Below are positions 34,834 through 46,102 of a DNA stretch of 64,000 bases, piece by piece. This DNA is from Isoetes taiwanensis (lineage: Eukaryota; Streptophyta; Lycopodiopsida; Isoetales; Isoetaceae), in NCBI GenBank assembly GCA_021234155.1, contig JAJEKV010000085.1:1184092-1248091 (forward strand). Reading direction: 5' to 3'. Every line of letters starts with the position of its first letter. Position 1 is the stretch's first letter. The translations under genes and the position numbers were made by a program. The notes under the pieces were generated by a model. It was not told the DNA's origin and ran no database searches. It saw only the letters and a program-made list of their open reading frames with translations.

Positions 34834-36086
34834 GTTATTAGCAAAAACGTTGGAAAAATTTGAGGTAAAGCAGGTTGAGATGTCAGCTGGATTCCTGAAG
34901 ATATTACCAGAGTTATCCTTGACTTCAGTAATAGAGTTCTTAGTTTGCCTGGATTTGGCAACTCTGAAGAAAAGTTTAGTACAAACTGAGTCCAAGTCAT
35001 TTGCATACCTGATCTTGCATCTAATAGCTGCACCCTTAGCCTCAATTTCCTCAATGAGCTTGATTTTTCTCTCCATGTCCTCCTCCTTGATATGTAGAGC
35101 AGAGTTCAAAGGATCAGTTTGTAAAGCAATTCTGATGTCTCTCATTTGTTGAAGTAAGATTTTTTTCTCAAACATCGTATCTTTGTATAATTGTGAAGAG
35201 CAGGATTTAATCCAAGATTTTGAGGCATTGATATTGGAAGGAAATATTTCATAGAATTGTAATCTTGAACTCGAGGTAGATTGGAATAGAAATCCCTGAA
35301 TTGCTTACAAAAAGAAATGGAGTTTAAAAGATTAGAATTGAATTTGTAAGGAATGTTCCTAGTACGAGATACTAAGGTTTGATGATTGGTATAAAGGAAT
35401 TGGGGTTGGTGATAAAAAATAGAGGTAGTTTCATCACTGGTTACAAAAGTATTATCCCAAAAGTTGGAATCAGAGATATTTAAATAAAATCTATCAAGGG
35501 CACAGTATACTCTGGCATCATCTTTCCTTTTATTAGACGAAGTGTAACTGGCAGTAGAAGAAGGAACAAGGATGAAATAATTATTATCAATCATATTCTG
35601 CCAATTGATTTTCTCCTGCCTGGTCATATTGTTCCCCAGTTTTTGATCCCAATTGGGAGTGTTGTTAAAGTCTCTTGCCATAATCCAGTCCTTGATGCAA
35701 TGATTTCTAATCCAGTTGTTAATCTCAAGCCAAAGGATCTCTCTTTCTTTTGGACTAGTAAAAGCATAGATATTATTGACTCCAAAATTGTTGTCTTGAT
35801 ATTTGAAAATAGTAGCCTGTCACATATTATTTGGACTGTTATAGAAGTCTAAATTGTGGATATTTTTCCAAATCATACAGATGCCACCCAAGGTACCATT
35901 GGCCTCAATCCAAATAGAAGAACTCCCAAGGATAATCTAATCACCTAAATTTGCATATTCAAATTTTTGAAGCTTGAGTTCTTGTAGAAGAATAATGCCA
36001 ACATTATAGGATTTTAATTGGGAGATAACTCTCCTTTTTTTTAGAGCACCTTTGATGCCTCTAAGATTCCAAGTGATAATCTTCAT
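34834..36086 (-). pseudogene. LINE-A ORF2: endonuclease part and linker
   Basis: ORF2 starts at the ATG at 36,084-36,086 (minus), just downstream of the ORF1 stop. Its first residues, MKIITWNLRGIKG, are the classic start of an L1-type endonuclease. LLQELKL follows (catalytic Glu) and MARDFNNTPNW replaces the usual Gly-Asp-Phe-Asn with Arg-Asp-Phe-Asn. Two in-frame stops occur in the first 110 codons. A linker with an acidic/basic region and CTKLFFRVAKSRQ leads to VFANNH at the LINE-B insertion point. The frame at 35,142-35,681 is open for 179 codons. The 5' coding sequence is continuous with the RT part once LINE-B is set aside. Confidence 0.8.
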
Positions 36087-36133
36087 TTTGAGAAAAGGAC
36101 AAGTGAAAAAAGGAAAAAGAGGAGGAGGATTAA

Positions 36134-36301
36134 TTACCCTTGGTTCTTTCCCCTCCCTTTTTTTTTTTTTTTTTTATGTTTGCTTCTAGTGTTACAAGCT
36201 GGAGCATTCTTAGGAGTAGAAATGGTATTTTTCTTTCTCCCTTTTGCCTGCTTGGAAGTGTCCACAGAATTGATTTTATCAGCAAGATGACAGCTACTTA
36301 A
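36134..36301 (-). pseudogene. LINE-A ORF1 C-terminal end
   Basis: On the minus strand the frame leaves the TTAA element and encodes SSCHLADKINSVDTSKQ, then a Lys-rich tail with NTRSKHKKKKKKGR and a stop at 36,134. The 48-base gap to the ORF2 ATG is typical spacing for a two-ORF LINE. The basic tail could bind RNA. The A run encoding the lysines (plus strand T run at about 36,158-36,175) is prone to slippage. Confidence 0.55.
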
Positions 36302-38185
36302 CACTAGAGTTGTCCCGGGGACCATTTCTGGTCCATGGACCAGAAATGGTCCACTATACCCCCTGCCACTTAAACCCATATATCTCACAAGAGAAATTTT
36401 AATTTTAAACTATACCACCACTATTTGAGTCTTCACTTGATTTTTAACGACATGTGAGAATTTCATGACCACTGGATTCGCCTTTATATTGGTATGATTG
36501 TTCAAACTTTAGAGAATTTGGCAGTTTTTACAGCACACTAGAACTGCATTGTTCAATTTTCTAGCATAAAAGTGTCTAAACCTTGTTAAATATGAAATTA
36601 ATTGATATATTATGATAAAACATATCGATTTGTATGTTCCCATGTTTGGCCGCTATTATTTGATATCAATTTAAGTCGTCGAACCCTATTTTTTTTTAAA
36701 ATGCTGCATGAGGTTCAAGAATTATTTCTCTCTTATTATTACAAGTTTTGACTTAATTTTTGTGACAATAAGTCCTTAACTAGACAAGCTATAGTCCAAG
36801 GAATTTTTTAGATGTTTATATATTATATTAGTATCGTTATTAACTAAAGAAATTATTGTATAGAATTTAAAATAAAAATATAGGTTAAAGTGCTCCAATA
36901 AACCCCATCTATAAGTCTCATAAAAATAGTAAATGATGCATTCTAATTAACTCATTCTCATTCTATATAGGAATTTACTTTGTCAACATAAATATAGTAT
37001 AACTAGGGTATAACCATGCATTATCTAGATCTAAACAAGATCTAATATAACAGGATGAATATAAAGAAAGGTTCCAAAGTGCGTTGATTATACCCTTATA
37101 GGTCTAAAACTCAACAATGATGTAGGTAGTGATTGTTATTGATAAATGGAGGACAATATCACGAAGTTTAGCCATGACTATAAATAAATAGATCTAAGGA
37201 CTTTCTGTACCTGTTTTTTCTAGTTTAGATAAAATATTAACTTATTGCACTACATTTCTCCCATAAGCCTTTTAAACGACACAATATATGATAAAAATGG
37301 ATATTGAGGTCCTTGATATGGTCTTATTAGAAAAAAAAATGAAGAAATCTACTTACTTTCCACTATTATAAAGTTAGTCAATGTGTGGCTACTCCAAAGT
37401 GTTGTAGTCTAAGTAGGACCATAGTACATGTAGATCGACTTTTATGTTTTATAAATTTGAATCTTTGTTAGCAATATAAATCTCAAATTTCATGTTAGAA
37501 TAATATATTATATACAAGATTTGACTATAAATAAACATGGACTATTTACAGCTCCAGAATTAAACCAACTGGATTGAGAAAATTTCTCTATTTATTTGCG
37601 CTCGCTCTATTCATTTTGTCCCCTACAATGATATTATGATTTCTCATCGTCTATAAGATAATCTTTGAAAGGTGTAAGTAGACATTCTCATACATTCAAA
37701 GTGGCCTTTAACTACTTAATTTTTGTGCTTCGATATTACCTTTTAGATAGACAATCCTTCCTAATCAACTAATGTTATCATATATAATGGGGTATAAACT
37801 ATATTCTAAAGAATTGATTAGATGATAATGTTCTTGACTTTTAAATGAGAGGTCATGTGGACCAATAATTGGCATCGGCATAACAATCTATCTTGATCTT
37901 CTTTAGTCATACCTTTTCATATTTTTTCCTTGGTTCATCTTGCATTGCTTTCTTAACTTTGGGAAGCTTTGAAATATGGTGTTTGAAGTTCATTTTCAAG
38001 GTATAAATCTAGAGTCAAACATGGAAGACAGTTGATGATAACTTGGAACTAATACTAAAAGTTTTAGCCCAAATCTAGCAATAGATATTTTTTATTGATA
38101 GATTTTATGCCATTGATTTTATATGAATTTTAAAGTGAACTGTACAAATGAATCATTTATGGTCCATCAAGGGACAACTCTAGTG
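36302..38185. mobile_element. TTAA-flanked inverted-repeat DNA element in LINE-A ORF1
   Basis: The ends are CACTAGAGTTGTCCC (36,302-36,316) and its exact complement GGGACAACTCTAGTG (38,171-38,185). TTAA flanks both sides (36,298-36,301 and 38,186-38,189). With one TTAA kept and the rest set aside, LINE-A ORF1 reads on in the same frame, which supports a clean insertion with a TTAA duplication. A perfect 34-bp palindrome lies just inside the left end (36,319-36,352), and GGACCAT recurs inside the right end. The interior is AT-rich and non-coding. The CACTA start recalls CACTA transposons, but those duplicate 3 bp. TTAA suggests a piggyBac-like or other TTAA-specific transposase supplied from elsewhere. 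Confidence 0.7.
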
Positions 38186-38755
38186 TTAAGTAGAGGTCAA
38201 GATCCCAATTATTTTTATCTTTATGGCTATCATTTTCTTTATTGTTCTCAGAATCAAAGTCACTCTCATTATTAGAGGAAGCACCACCAGATATAAATTC
38301 AAAAAGCTTATTAATTGGAAGTCTTATATGAGAGTCATCATTAATGGAATCCAAATTAGCAGCCATATTAGAACTAGAATTACCATTTATAGGATTGAGA
38401 ACTTGCCTGGTCAAGAGGTCCTCAATTTTTTTTGAATATTCAGAGTTCTTCAATATTGATTCTCCTGGAGTTTTAGGGACATAATCAATATCAATCATTT
38501 GCTGAAGATCTTTTGTAAGACAAGTGTCTACCCTTATATTCTTGTCTGTACCAGAATCATATGTCAGGCTGTCTTTTTCCTGATTAAACTTTTCCTCTAG
38601 AATAATTGCACCATTTGTTTCATTCACTGAGAAGCCAATTGTGGATAGCTGCAAGGCAATGTCTTTTGAGATGGTAGTGTGTTTATGGGAAGGGCTAGTC
38701 AAGGAGTCAGGGTATGACAAATCAATCGAAGATATACATAACTTTAGTTAGATAC
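38186..38755 (-). pseudogene. Probable LINE-A ORF1, main part
   Basis: An open frame of about 190 codons on the minus strand ends a few codons inside the TTAA element (stop at 38,157). It is rich in Ser, Asn, Asp and Glu with a basic/acidic mix (DFDSENNKENDSHKDKNNWD near the end) and has no zinc knuckle or RRM that I recognise. Assignment to LINE-A ORF1 rests on position and on the frame resuming across the TTAA element into the Lys-rich end that precedes ORF2. A host-gene exon interrupted by transposons is an alternative. Confidence 0.45.
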
Positions 38756-38767
38756 TCGAGTGGGGAA

Positions 38768-39331
38768 TTAAGCATATAACAACTGAAGCTTCAGCATGCA
38801 CATACTCATGTGTCTGTTCTTAAAGTACGATGCATTTATCCTTTGTGTGTATTTTTGTGGCTTCACAGTGCAAATATTCTCCTCTATGCCATCTATATTT
38901 AGAACAGCCATTAATAATATCACATGTCTGTCTACAATGGAGGCTGCAATAATTGATCCAAAAGCTTTGTGCAACTTTGTGTTTTCTGTACAGCCAAAAT
39001 TCCAAAAACAAAAGTTGTTTACAATGGATGTTGCTGAAATTGCACTAATTTGCTGAGCTATAAGCTCATGGTTAGAAACGACTTCACCGCTTGAATTTGG
39101 CATCATTCCAGCAAGTTTTGCACCAGTGGTCTTATTCATAGGAACCATAATGCTTGGGTGTGCATTAATTATTGCGACTTCTTCTTTGGATAGGTCCGTA
39201 CAATTGTAACCAGATTGATGTACATATGATGCTTCTTTCTCATAAGAACTTGATGAGAGACATGCAGTGGTAGAGTAAATGCATGCATCCCTACCTATAA
39301 AAAAAGAAAATAAAGCATTTAAAAGAATCAC
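38768..39331 (-). CDS. Unrecognised open frame, possibly ORF1 N-terminus or an exon
   Basis: 188 open codons on the minus strand. The region upstream has TTTTATAG, which could be a splice acceptor, directly before GGTAGGGATGC. The sequence has DLSKEEVAIINAHPS and VPMNKTTGAKLAGMM and no known domain. It is separated from the 38,186-38,755 frame by one stop in a different phase, so the two could be one protein broken by a shift. Function unknown. Confidence 0.3.
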   Translation of the reverse strand: MILLNALFSFFIGRDACIYSTTACLSSSSYEKEASYVHQSGYNCTDLSKEEVAIINAHPSIMVPMNKTTGAKLAGMMPNSSGEVVSNHELIAQQISAISATSIVNNFCFWNFGCTENTKLHKAFGSIIAASIVDRHVILLMAVLNIDGIEENICTVKPQKYTQRINASYFKNRHMSMCMLKLQLLYA

Positions 39332-39954
39332 AATTCTGTCAAAGGCAATAGAAGAAAGATTTCCATAGTTGATGACAATATATTCCTTCTGTAACTAGAC
39401 AGGCTCGCTTTGCTTTCTTCAAAGAATGTCACTCATAAAGTTGCCTCAAAATAGTGTAGATTATTTATGTAGCAACAATCCCTTTAAGCTCACAAGCATA
39501 TTCATGATTTTGGCAAAGGACCAAATAGTCATCACAAAATTCAATCTACATGAATGTAAAAAGACAGACTATTTGTCTGATGTGTCCATCTGCAGTATTT
39601 TTATCTACTTACTACAACATTGTTGGAGCCATTGTCATTCATCAAGGAGCAATGTTTACTCATGATTCCATTATACTCTTAACCCTCAAATTAAAAACAA
39701 TTACTTGAACTTACGAGGGGGCTGACGGATATATAGATGGAGCTTGTACTCTGGGCGGATGAAGCGCTTCTTTTTCCCATTGACCTATGAGGTAATCATG
39801 AACATTGAACTTGTGCATCCATTAACTTCAGAGTAATTCTCCAGGATGTGTCCAAGCTCTGAATACAAAGGTCTAAATGAAAAAGAGTAGATGAGTATTA
39901 GAGACATTGTAAGTATATTAGAGAAAAGAACGCTGAATATATAACATTCCTCTC
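39332..39954. other. No gene recognised
   Basis: AT-rich. The short frames on both strands have no recognisable content. Confidence 0.4.
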
Positions 39955-41155
39955 CTCCACATACATCCACATACACATACAAGTATTTGGGAGTGGAGTT
40001 TCCTTCTACTATACACTGGGACACATCCATACAGCTACGAGTGACGGCAGGCTGGAAGGCACTATATGCAATGCAAAACAATAGTCATAGAGCGGAGTTG
40101 TATGATTGGGCCCATCAGTCACACCTGTTCAAGGTCTTAGTAGAGCCTGTCCTTTTATACGGGGTGGAAGTATGGGGCCCAGTAGTATCACTTGCTACTT
40201 GGAATGACTTGGAGCAGGTCCAAAAAGCCTTCTTAGTACGAGCACTAGGGGTGAAGTCCACGGGTCCCATATCAAATTCTCTGCGGGGAGACATGATTCT
40301 TGCCTCTTCTTGAGGGGCGTGCCCTTGATCGCCACATTGTCTATTTTCGGAAGGTGGTCAATATGGACGATGCCCGCTCTCCTAAACTAGCTTATATCAT
40401 GGCAATGGGGCATACAGGCGCCTCAAGGCACCTTTGGAGGAAAAGAGAGCTCAATGGTTGGCTAGATGGAATGTGCGAGAACACGAGGTGCATACATGTG
40501 CAAAAAGCGAGGCGAGATCGCCATAGCTTGAGGCAATATCTTGACGCTTGCTTCCTCGGCAAGCTTTGGGATGCCAATGCCCTTGAACATGTCAAGACAG
40601 CACACTACCAGCGCCACATAAATCCCACATTGGAACGAGGCCCGCAATGCTACCTGCGTACCCACATTGCCTCCATTCGCACAGGGGCACATCATCTTCG
40701 AATTGAGACGGGCAGATGGATTGGTGAGCCACGCCAGGATAGGCTCTGTCAATGCTGCCAAATGGGAGTCATTGAGGATGAATCTCATACGCTTCAAAGT
40801 TGCCCAGCATATGATCAAATTCGGACGCGCTATAGTCCTGGCCAGCCATTACATGTGACATCGAAGCACACGACATCCGTCGGGTCTTTGGGATCATACC
40901 TTCCGAGAGGTTATGGACATGCGAGATGGGGCTATGTCCTTGGGCACACTTGACATGTATATATACATTGATGTATACTTATGCGGTTTGACAAACATTC
41001 TTATTGCGCGCCACGTTTTTCCCTCGAAAACCCTTCGGGGCGGGGGTTTTTTAACCCGGACAGTAATAAGTTTGCTGCGCTCCTTATGGGTCCCATAGGC
41101 TGATTGGCCTCAGTGGACGATAAAAAATCATTCTCATTCTCATTCTCTTCATTTT
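39955..41155 (+). mobile_element. LINE-B copy truncated at the 5' end
   Basis: Homology to LINE-B starts within the RT/C-terminal boundary (full copy about 33,622; here about 39,965) and runs to the 3' end. LYGVEVWGPVVSLATWND is shared exactly. The frame at 40,300-40,953 is open for 217 codons and ends with LCQCCQMGVIEDESHTLQSC, an intact Cys-Cys-His-Cys motif that is frameshifted in the full copy. A shift at about 40,305 splits it from the N-terminal frame (39,987-40,313). The tail is (CATTCT)n at about 41,129-41,148 instead of TTCC. 5' truncation is the usual result of incomplete target-primed reverse transcription. No clear target duplication was found. Confidence 0.8.
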
Positions 41156-41371
41156 CCTAATAATAATGAGTACAACCATTAACAAGATAATAATGAGTAC
41201 AACCTTGTTCTCAGTACTGCTGCTTGCTGCTATGAGTGCAATAGCCTTTGTCACAAGGCCCCCAAATTTGAACCAATATGATTTTTTTTCAATGGTTTGC
41301 TGGTGAAAACCAAATCCATAAATCAGTACATGTTAGTGGGTTCAAAAGTTTACAAACCATGTCTAGTTTTC

Positions 41372-41745
41372 TAATATAGTTCATCAACATATTTTTCGAA
41401 GGTGATAAGACAACATTGTTTTATGACATGGTATCGGAAGATGGCAATTTTAATTGGTCTCTATAACCACTTAAAGCATATGATATTACGGGTTCAACGC
41501 CTCGTTGTGAAAGTGGCCATGAATTGTAAAGTTGGTGGGGGAAGGACCCACTTCAGCAATGTAAAGTGGTGGGGGCAGGACCCATCTGGGTGTGTTGTAA
41601 AGTGTCACATGTCCGATAGGACACTGCCTTGTGGCGTGACGTTAAAATCTCTTCTTCTTCTTCTTCTTCTTCTAATATGGTTCATCAACATAATTTTCTA
41701 AAGTGATAAGACGACATTGAAACATGGCAATTTTAATTGGTCTCT
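41372..41745 (+). mobile_element. Short non-coding element with LINE-B-like tail between long direct repeats
   Basis: A segment of roughly 200 bp (about 41,470-41,672) has two units of the form GTAAAGT-GGTGGGGG-AGGACCCA and ends GTCCGATAGGACACTGCC, TTGTGGCGTGACGTTAAAATCT and (CTT)n, a diverged match to the LINE-B 3' end. It is bracketed by direct repeats of about 75-95 bp (41,372-41,465 and 41,673-41,745, TAATAT-GTTCATCAACATA onward). The right one begins immediately after the (CTT)n. It could be a SINE-like passenger of LINE-B with an unusually long target duplication, or an insertion into an older local repeat. Confidence 0.5.
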
Positions 41746-41986
41746 GTGACAACAAACTATATGATATGTACTATTGTTTAGTATGTCAAGTTTATTAGAC
41801 TGGTTTTTTATCACATCTATCTTCTTCAATATATTGACATGATAATTTTAAGCGCATATTTCTCATGATGCTTTACAGTGATTAACCACAAGTACACAAT
41901 GTAGTAAACAATCTTGGTTTAAATATGTTAATATGACTTTTATACCTTATTTTTCTCCATGGTAGTAAAACATAATTATCTCAGTT

Positions 41987-42107
41987 AGATTTTCTAAACG
42001 CTTAAAATGTTTGATACGGACACTGAGATTTTCTAAACGCTTAAAATGTTTGATACGGACTAATTTATTTACTGGGTTTATACTAATTTATTTACTGGGT
42101 TTATACA
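41987..42107. repeat. Adjacent short tandem duplications
   Basis: A 35-bp segment starting AGATTTTCTAAACGCTTAAA occurs twice in a row (from about 41,988 and 42,026), followed directly by a 23-bp segment starting TAATTTATTTACTGGG, also twice (42,061 and 42,084). The copies are identical, so the duplications are recent or were made during assembly. Confidence 0.8.
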
Positions 42108-42839
42108 TATTTTTTTCCCACGATATTATTATTGCATGATAAATTTCATGGTCTAAACATGCCAGTTTATATATGTATAATATTTTCTTAGTCTATGCCT
42201 ATGATTTACCCACATGGAACCATAGTTTTTCATTGTGGCTTATCTTGGCTCTCATTGTAATATCCAGAGTTTTAGAAGACTTCCATCAAACAGCTCAAGG
42301 GATTTGAACCCCATATTTCCATTTACATTTCAATTAAACATGCAATTACTTAACTTAACCAAACAAAATTAGATGCATCTTATTAAACAAGATAATTGAA
42401 AAATAGGTTGGATCTCAAGAGAGATCATCCTGTGATACAACAGACATTGAGCATTGGCATGAATTTCTGAGCACCTGTTGAGCACCTGTTAGACTGTCAG
42501 CACTAAAATTAGTTTGATTCACCACCACCATAGTTCAAGTAAGTTCAAGAAATGCTCGTTCCACCAAAATGATAAGTTCAAAATCATGACACAAGCTTAC
42601 TAAGTACTGCTTTTGACTCTGATAATTTCTGGCTTTATGGAAAACAGGAATGCTTTTGTGATCTCTGGTCAACATGTTGGCGAGTGTCATCAACTATTCT
42701 ATGTTGGTCTTTGAGGTTATCAATCTGCCCTCAAATTGCTGCAAATGAAGACTTCCCGTTTTACTGCAATAGCCCACTGCTTCTACCATAACTAGTACAC
42801 TAAAAATAAAGAAGACAGGAATAGAGATGCATTTCTTTC
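42108..42839. other. No gene recognised
   Basis: AT-rich with no frame or repeat that I can support. A direct duplication of TGAGCACCTGTT occurs at about 42,468-42,491. Confidence 0.4.
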
Positions 42840-43375
42840 GGCTAAAAACGTGAATGAAAAATACTTCTGATAGTTCTTACCAAATCAAGTTGATTCACGT
42901 AGTTGATATGAAGCACTGCCAACAAAGAAAAATGCAGTAAGATCAAACAAAGAGATAGTAGAAACAAAAAGGATGGATGGTAGATATCAAAAGAATTACC
43001 AGCAAATCCTACAATACAGCTCCTAATGACTCTGCAATTATGGTGTGCCATCCTGTTCTCTGTTAAGACTAAGGCATTAAAAGATCGGTGATAAGCAAAG
43101 GAATAGTAAAGGGAAAATGATAAGGATACTTGCATAGCCAAGAAGAGGGAAATACTCTGTTTTGGATTCATTATTTAGTGTGTCAAGATAGCAGGCTCCA
43201 TCATCGAATAGCTGGGAAAAAATAATCGTAAGCTCAATTAAATTCAAAATACAAACGTTAAGGCAGTTTCAAACATTACCTATGCAATTCAATAGATTTC
43301 ATCATAACCGACACTTGAGCTTCAGTTGCTTGAATAAGGGAGTTAAGATCTTCAAAGGGAAATACCAAGCGCCTG
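42840..43375 (-). pseudogene. Exon-like fragments of an unrecognised gene
   Basis: On the minus strand three or four short open pieces sit between plausible splice sites: 43,372-43,280 (RLVFPFEDLNSLIQATEAQV onward, after CTCAG and before GTAATG), 43,211-43,130 (LFDDGACYLDTLNNESKTEY, after TTTTCCCAG and before GTATCC), about 43,069-43,010 (NRMAHHNCRVIRSC) and a piece near 42,920-42,885 before GTAAGA. Pieces two to four agree in phase, but the first does not join the second without a stop. The gene is therefore broken, or my splice choice is wrong. The product is not recognised. Confidence 0.35.
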
Positions 43376-43849
43376 AGATAAAAGCGGATCTGTTATCGCC
43401 ATAGAAAGAACTTCGTTTCTTCAAAGAATATATCTCTCTGAAAAAATGGTCGGCAAGGTCCTGGAAAATCTTTGCAAGTATTGATGCTAGTTTGAAAAAT
43501 GGAACTATTCATATTCAGTACAATTTTTTGGAAGTCCCAGATAGGCATAATCAAGACAAAAGCAAATGCATAAATCACAAATAATTATACTTACTCTTCA
43601 AAGGTTTGTTGAGGGAGCAGATCGATGGCCAGTTACAGTTCACTTGATTCCTGCAAAAATCACGCAAAATGATCATTTGCAGCAGCTTAAGATATTAATG
43701 TTTGCAACTGGAACTTATCACATTGACAAGCATACAGGATGATTTTGCAAAAGGTTAATTAATGGGCCTTGTAGGCTGTGAAGGGCAGCAATTTATCTGA
43801 TATGCGCCAGAGAGAAATGGCTTTTTTTATAGTTGTCTACCCATGTCAT

Positions 43850-44282
43850 TTAGAATGGATTTGGCAGCGCATTTTCAGCTGCAACTAGAGAGAAAAGAGA
43901 AGGTCCAGATTCCATCCAATCCAGCTCAAGAGCCATCATGGAATGCCCATATTTGGTATATCCTGAAATCAAAGTCCTCCACGTAGATACATTTTGAGGA
44001 ACCATAGTTACAAAGACTTTGTGTGCATGAGTGATGCTTCCAAATTTTGTATAGAACTTCACAAGGCTGTTCCCTTAAGAAGATGTCTCGAAAAACTGAA
44101 TTGGCAACAGTAAAGGCATGAACATACTTACCCTTTGCTAGGTCTTGGGTATTAATACAGATCTGTAGGGATTGGACATAAAGTTTCAGCAATTGTGAAG
44201 TAGCATCATGGTTTGAGGAACCCAAAGTAGTATTCAGCCCCATTTCAAATCTTCCTTGGTTTTCTGAACTACTTCCACGCAA
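43850..44282 (-). pseudogene. Pentatricopeptide-repeat (PPR) protein fragment, frameshifted
   Basis: Two overlapping minus-strand frames together give a PLS-type PPR stretch: YVQSLQICINTQDLAKGKYV then VHAFTVANSVFRDIF, a shift at about 44,065, then KFYTKFGSITHAHKVFVTMV and NVSTWRTLISGYTKYGHSMM. The 35-residue PPR rhythm is clear. PPR proteins of this class bind single-stranded RNA in chloroplasts or mitochondria for editing, splicing or processing. Full PPR proteins have 10 or more repeats. Only about two are visible here, with no targeting peptide and no E/DYW end. It is a fragment, probably carried by duplication or retroposition. Confidence 0.65.
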
Positions 44283-45227
44283 AAATCAGGGGCCCTCTGC
44301 AGAAAAGAAAAAGTACATATTCATATAGAGATGGAAAAGCGCATATTCAGCAAGATTGCCATGAAGTGTTTAAGACCTCAAATTCCCAAACCCAGTTTGG
44401 CCCCTATGACGAGTGGGATCATCATCTAATTTTGACGCCAGCTCTGTATCTCAGCAGACATCAAACTAGTCATCACAATTAGATTAAATTCGATTTGTAA
44501 AAAGAATGCGGATGCCATCTTACCTTGTTCAGCCTACCACCAGAATATGTTTGCCAGCTACCTGAATCAGAAATAAAAATTGCAGTGGAATGATTCACCA
44601 ATCTTCGGCAAAAAGAGAGCAACCTTGAGCTAAAGACGGTAAGGCAACCGTCATTCGTTGTTTGACATGGATAGGAGGGAAGAAATGGTTGAATCCTTGT
44701 CAGTAAGCTAGCATATTCCGAACTACCCGCCTGAAGGCTCGATTTCTTAAAAACATGAGAACAATACGCATTTAGTAGACCAGAAGGCTAGAAGCTCACA
44801 AAAATGGCACAAAAATTTCTAGACATTCTAGATATATACTGGTTCTAAATAGGATCAATCATAATGCAAGGATACCTGGAAGATGCCAGATCAATGAGGT
44901 TAGGGTTGCATGGTCGCCATAGCTGATTTATCACAGGAATCACAGCGGCAACAACAAAAAGTACATAGCAAAAAGTACATAGGGAAAACAAAGAGGCATA
45001 AAAGTTACCTCTCTGGCCGCTCAGATTAAGCGATCAGGGTGTCGCCAGGATCTAGCCGCCGCTTTGCTTCAAAACGAGGGGGGGAAAAAAAAGGGTCGAT
45101 AACTTTTTTCATGCCGAGCGGACTTGTTATTTTCTTTCGATTTGCAACCTTTGATATTATTTGAATTTCAAGTCGGACATATGACCCTAGATGTTGGTTA
45201 TGCCAGTGGCTTTTCTAGAATTATGCA
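44283..45227 (-). other. Mostly non-coding, with possible 5' exon of a minus-strand gene
   Basis: At about 45,085-45,010 the minus strand has a GC-richer segment ending GGCCAGAGAG followed by GTAACT, which could be an untranslated first exon. About 44,562-44,524 (GSWQTYSGGRLNK) and 44,450-44,370 (ELASKLDDDPTRHRGQTG) are open between possible splice sites. They could belong with the fragments at 42.8-43.4 kb, but nothing ties them together. Confidence 0.25.
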
Positions 45228-46102
45228 CACGTAAACAACGGGAGGGGCTTTTTTCCTCATGGTTTCCTATTTTTGTTTCTTCTATGGAAACTTCTGTTGG
45301 TGGCGGAGCTTAAGCGGCGCCACCAGTATTGTTTTGTACAGAATTTAAGCGGAGTTACAGAAACCATAAGCCGCTTAAGCCAATTATAGAAACCATAAGC
45401 CGCTTAAGCCACCAGTATTGTTTTGTACAAAACAATTTCATATAATTTGACACAGTTAATACACAAGGCATACTGATCCATCATAACATCCTTTGCAGTC
45501 AGAACTGCCATTTTCTTGCATTCGCCGGCAAAGAACCGCCATTTTCTTGCAATGAACAGTGCAATGGATTTTCTTGCAATGAACAGTGCATTTGCCGGCA
45601 AAGAACCGCCATTTTCTTGCAAAGAAACCCTTATTATGTCTTGAAACCACTCTTCATTTGTCACACTATCCTTTGCAACAACAGAATCACAAAGCAAAAC
45701 CTGCTTTCCTCGCTGGAAATCGCCGAAAACTCCAAACACACCACGCCAGACCTCGCCAGACCTCGCCAGAAGTCGTCCGAACTGGTCGGAACTCGAAAAA
45801 CAAGAGAAAGATCAAAGAAACAACTCCAAATCTGTCAAAGAAACAACGCAATGGTCGCTTGGTAGAAGGGCCTCCATAGAAGCAAACTGCAGCAAAGCGC
45901 CCGCAGCCTTCAAGAAAAAGAAACTACACCATAGCCGAACTACACCATCGGAAAAAAGCCCCTCCCGTTTGTTCACGTGGGGAGCGCCGATGTCGGAGTT
46001 CCAGGTGGCGGAAACTTTCGGCGGCGACCACTTTCGCGGCTCCGTGGCTGGTGGCGGCCGCCGAAAGTTTTCACGGAACTCCTCCCCGTGGCGGTTTCCT
46101 AT
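45228..46102. mobile_element. Terminal-inverted-repeat element plus GC-rich fold-back, unit 1
   Basis: The left end CGTAAACAACGGGAGGGGCT (from about 45,230) is inverted at about 45,950-45,979 (AGCCCCTCCCGTTTGTTCACG). Between them lie several CAGTATTGTTTTGTACA segments, GCTTAAGCGG/CCGCTTAAGC palindromic blocks, and repeats of CGCCATTTTCTTGCAA. After the right end comes a GC-rich inverted structure (45,980-46,100). A minus-strand frame at 45,404-45,739 follows the repeats and is not a recognised protein. No transposase is seen, so the element is non-autonomous. A Mutator-like or fold-back origin is possible. Confidence 0.6.

Noticed and set aside
36302-38185. Classical CACTA (EnSpm) transposon
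   Set aside because: The ends start with CACTA, but the flanks are TTAA on both sides, not a 3-bp duplication, and ORF continuity supports a 4-bp TTAA target. No transposase is present to decide.
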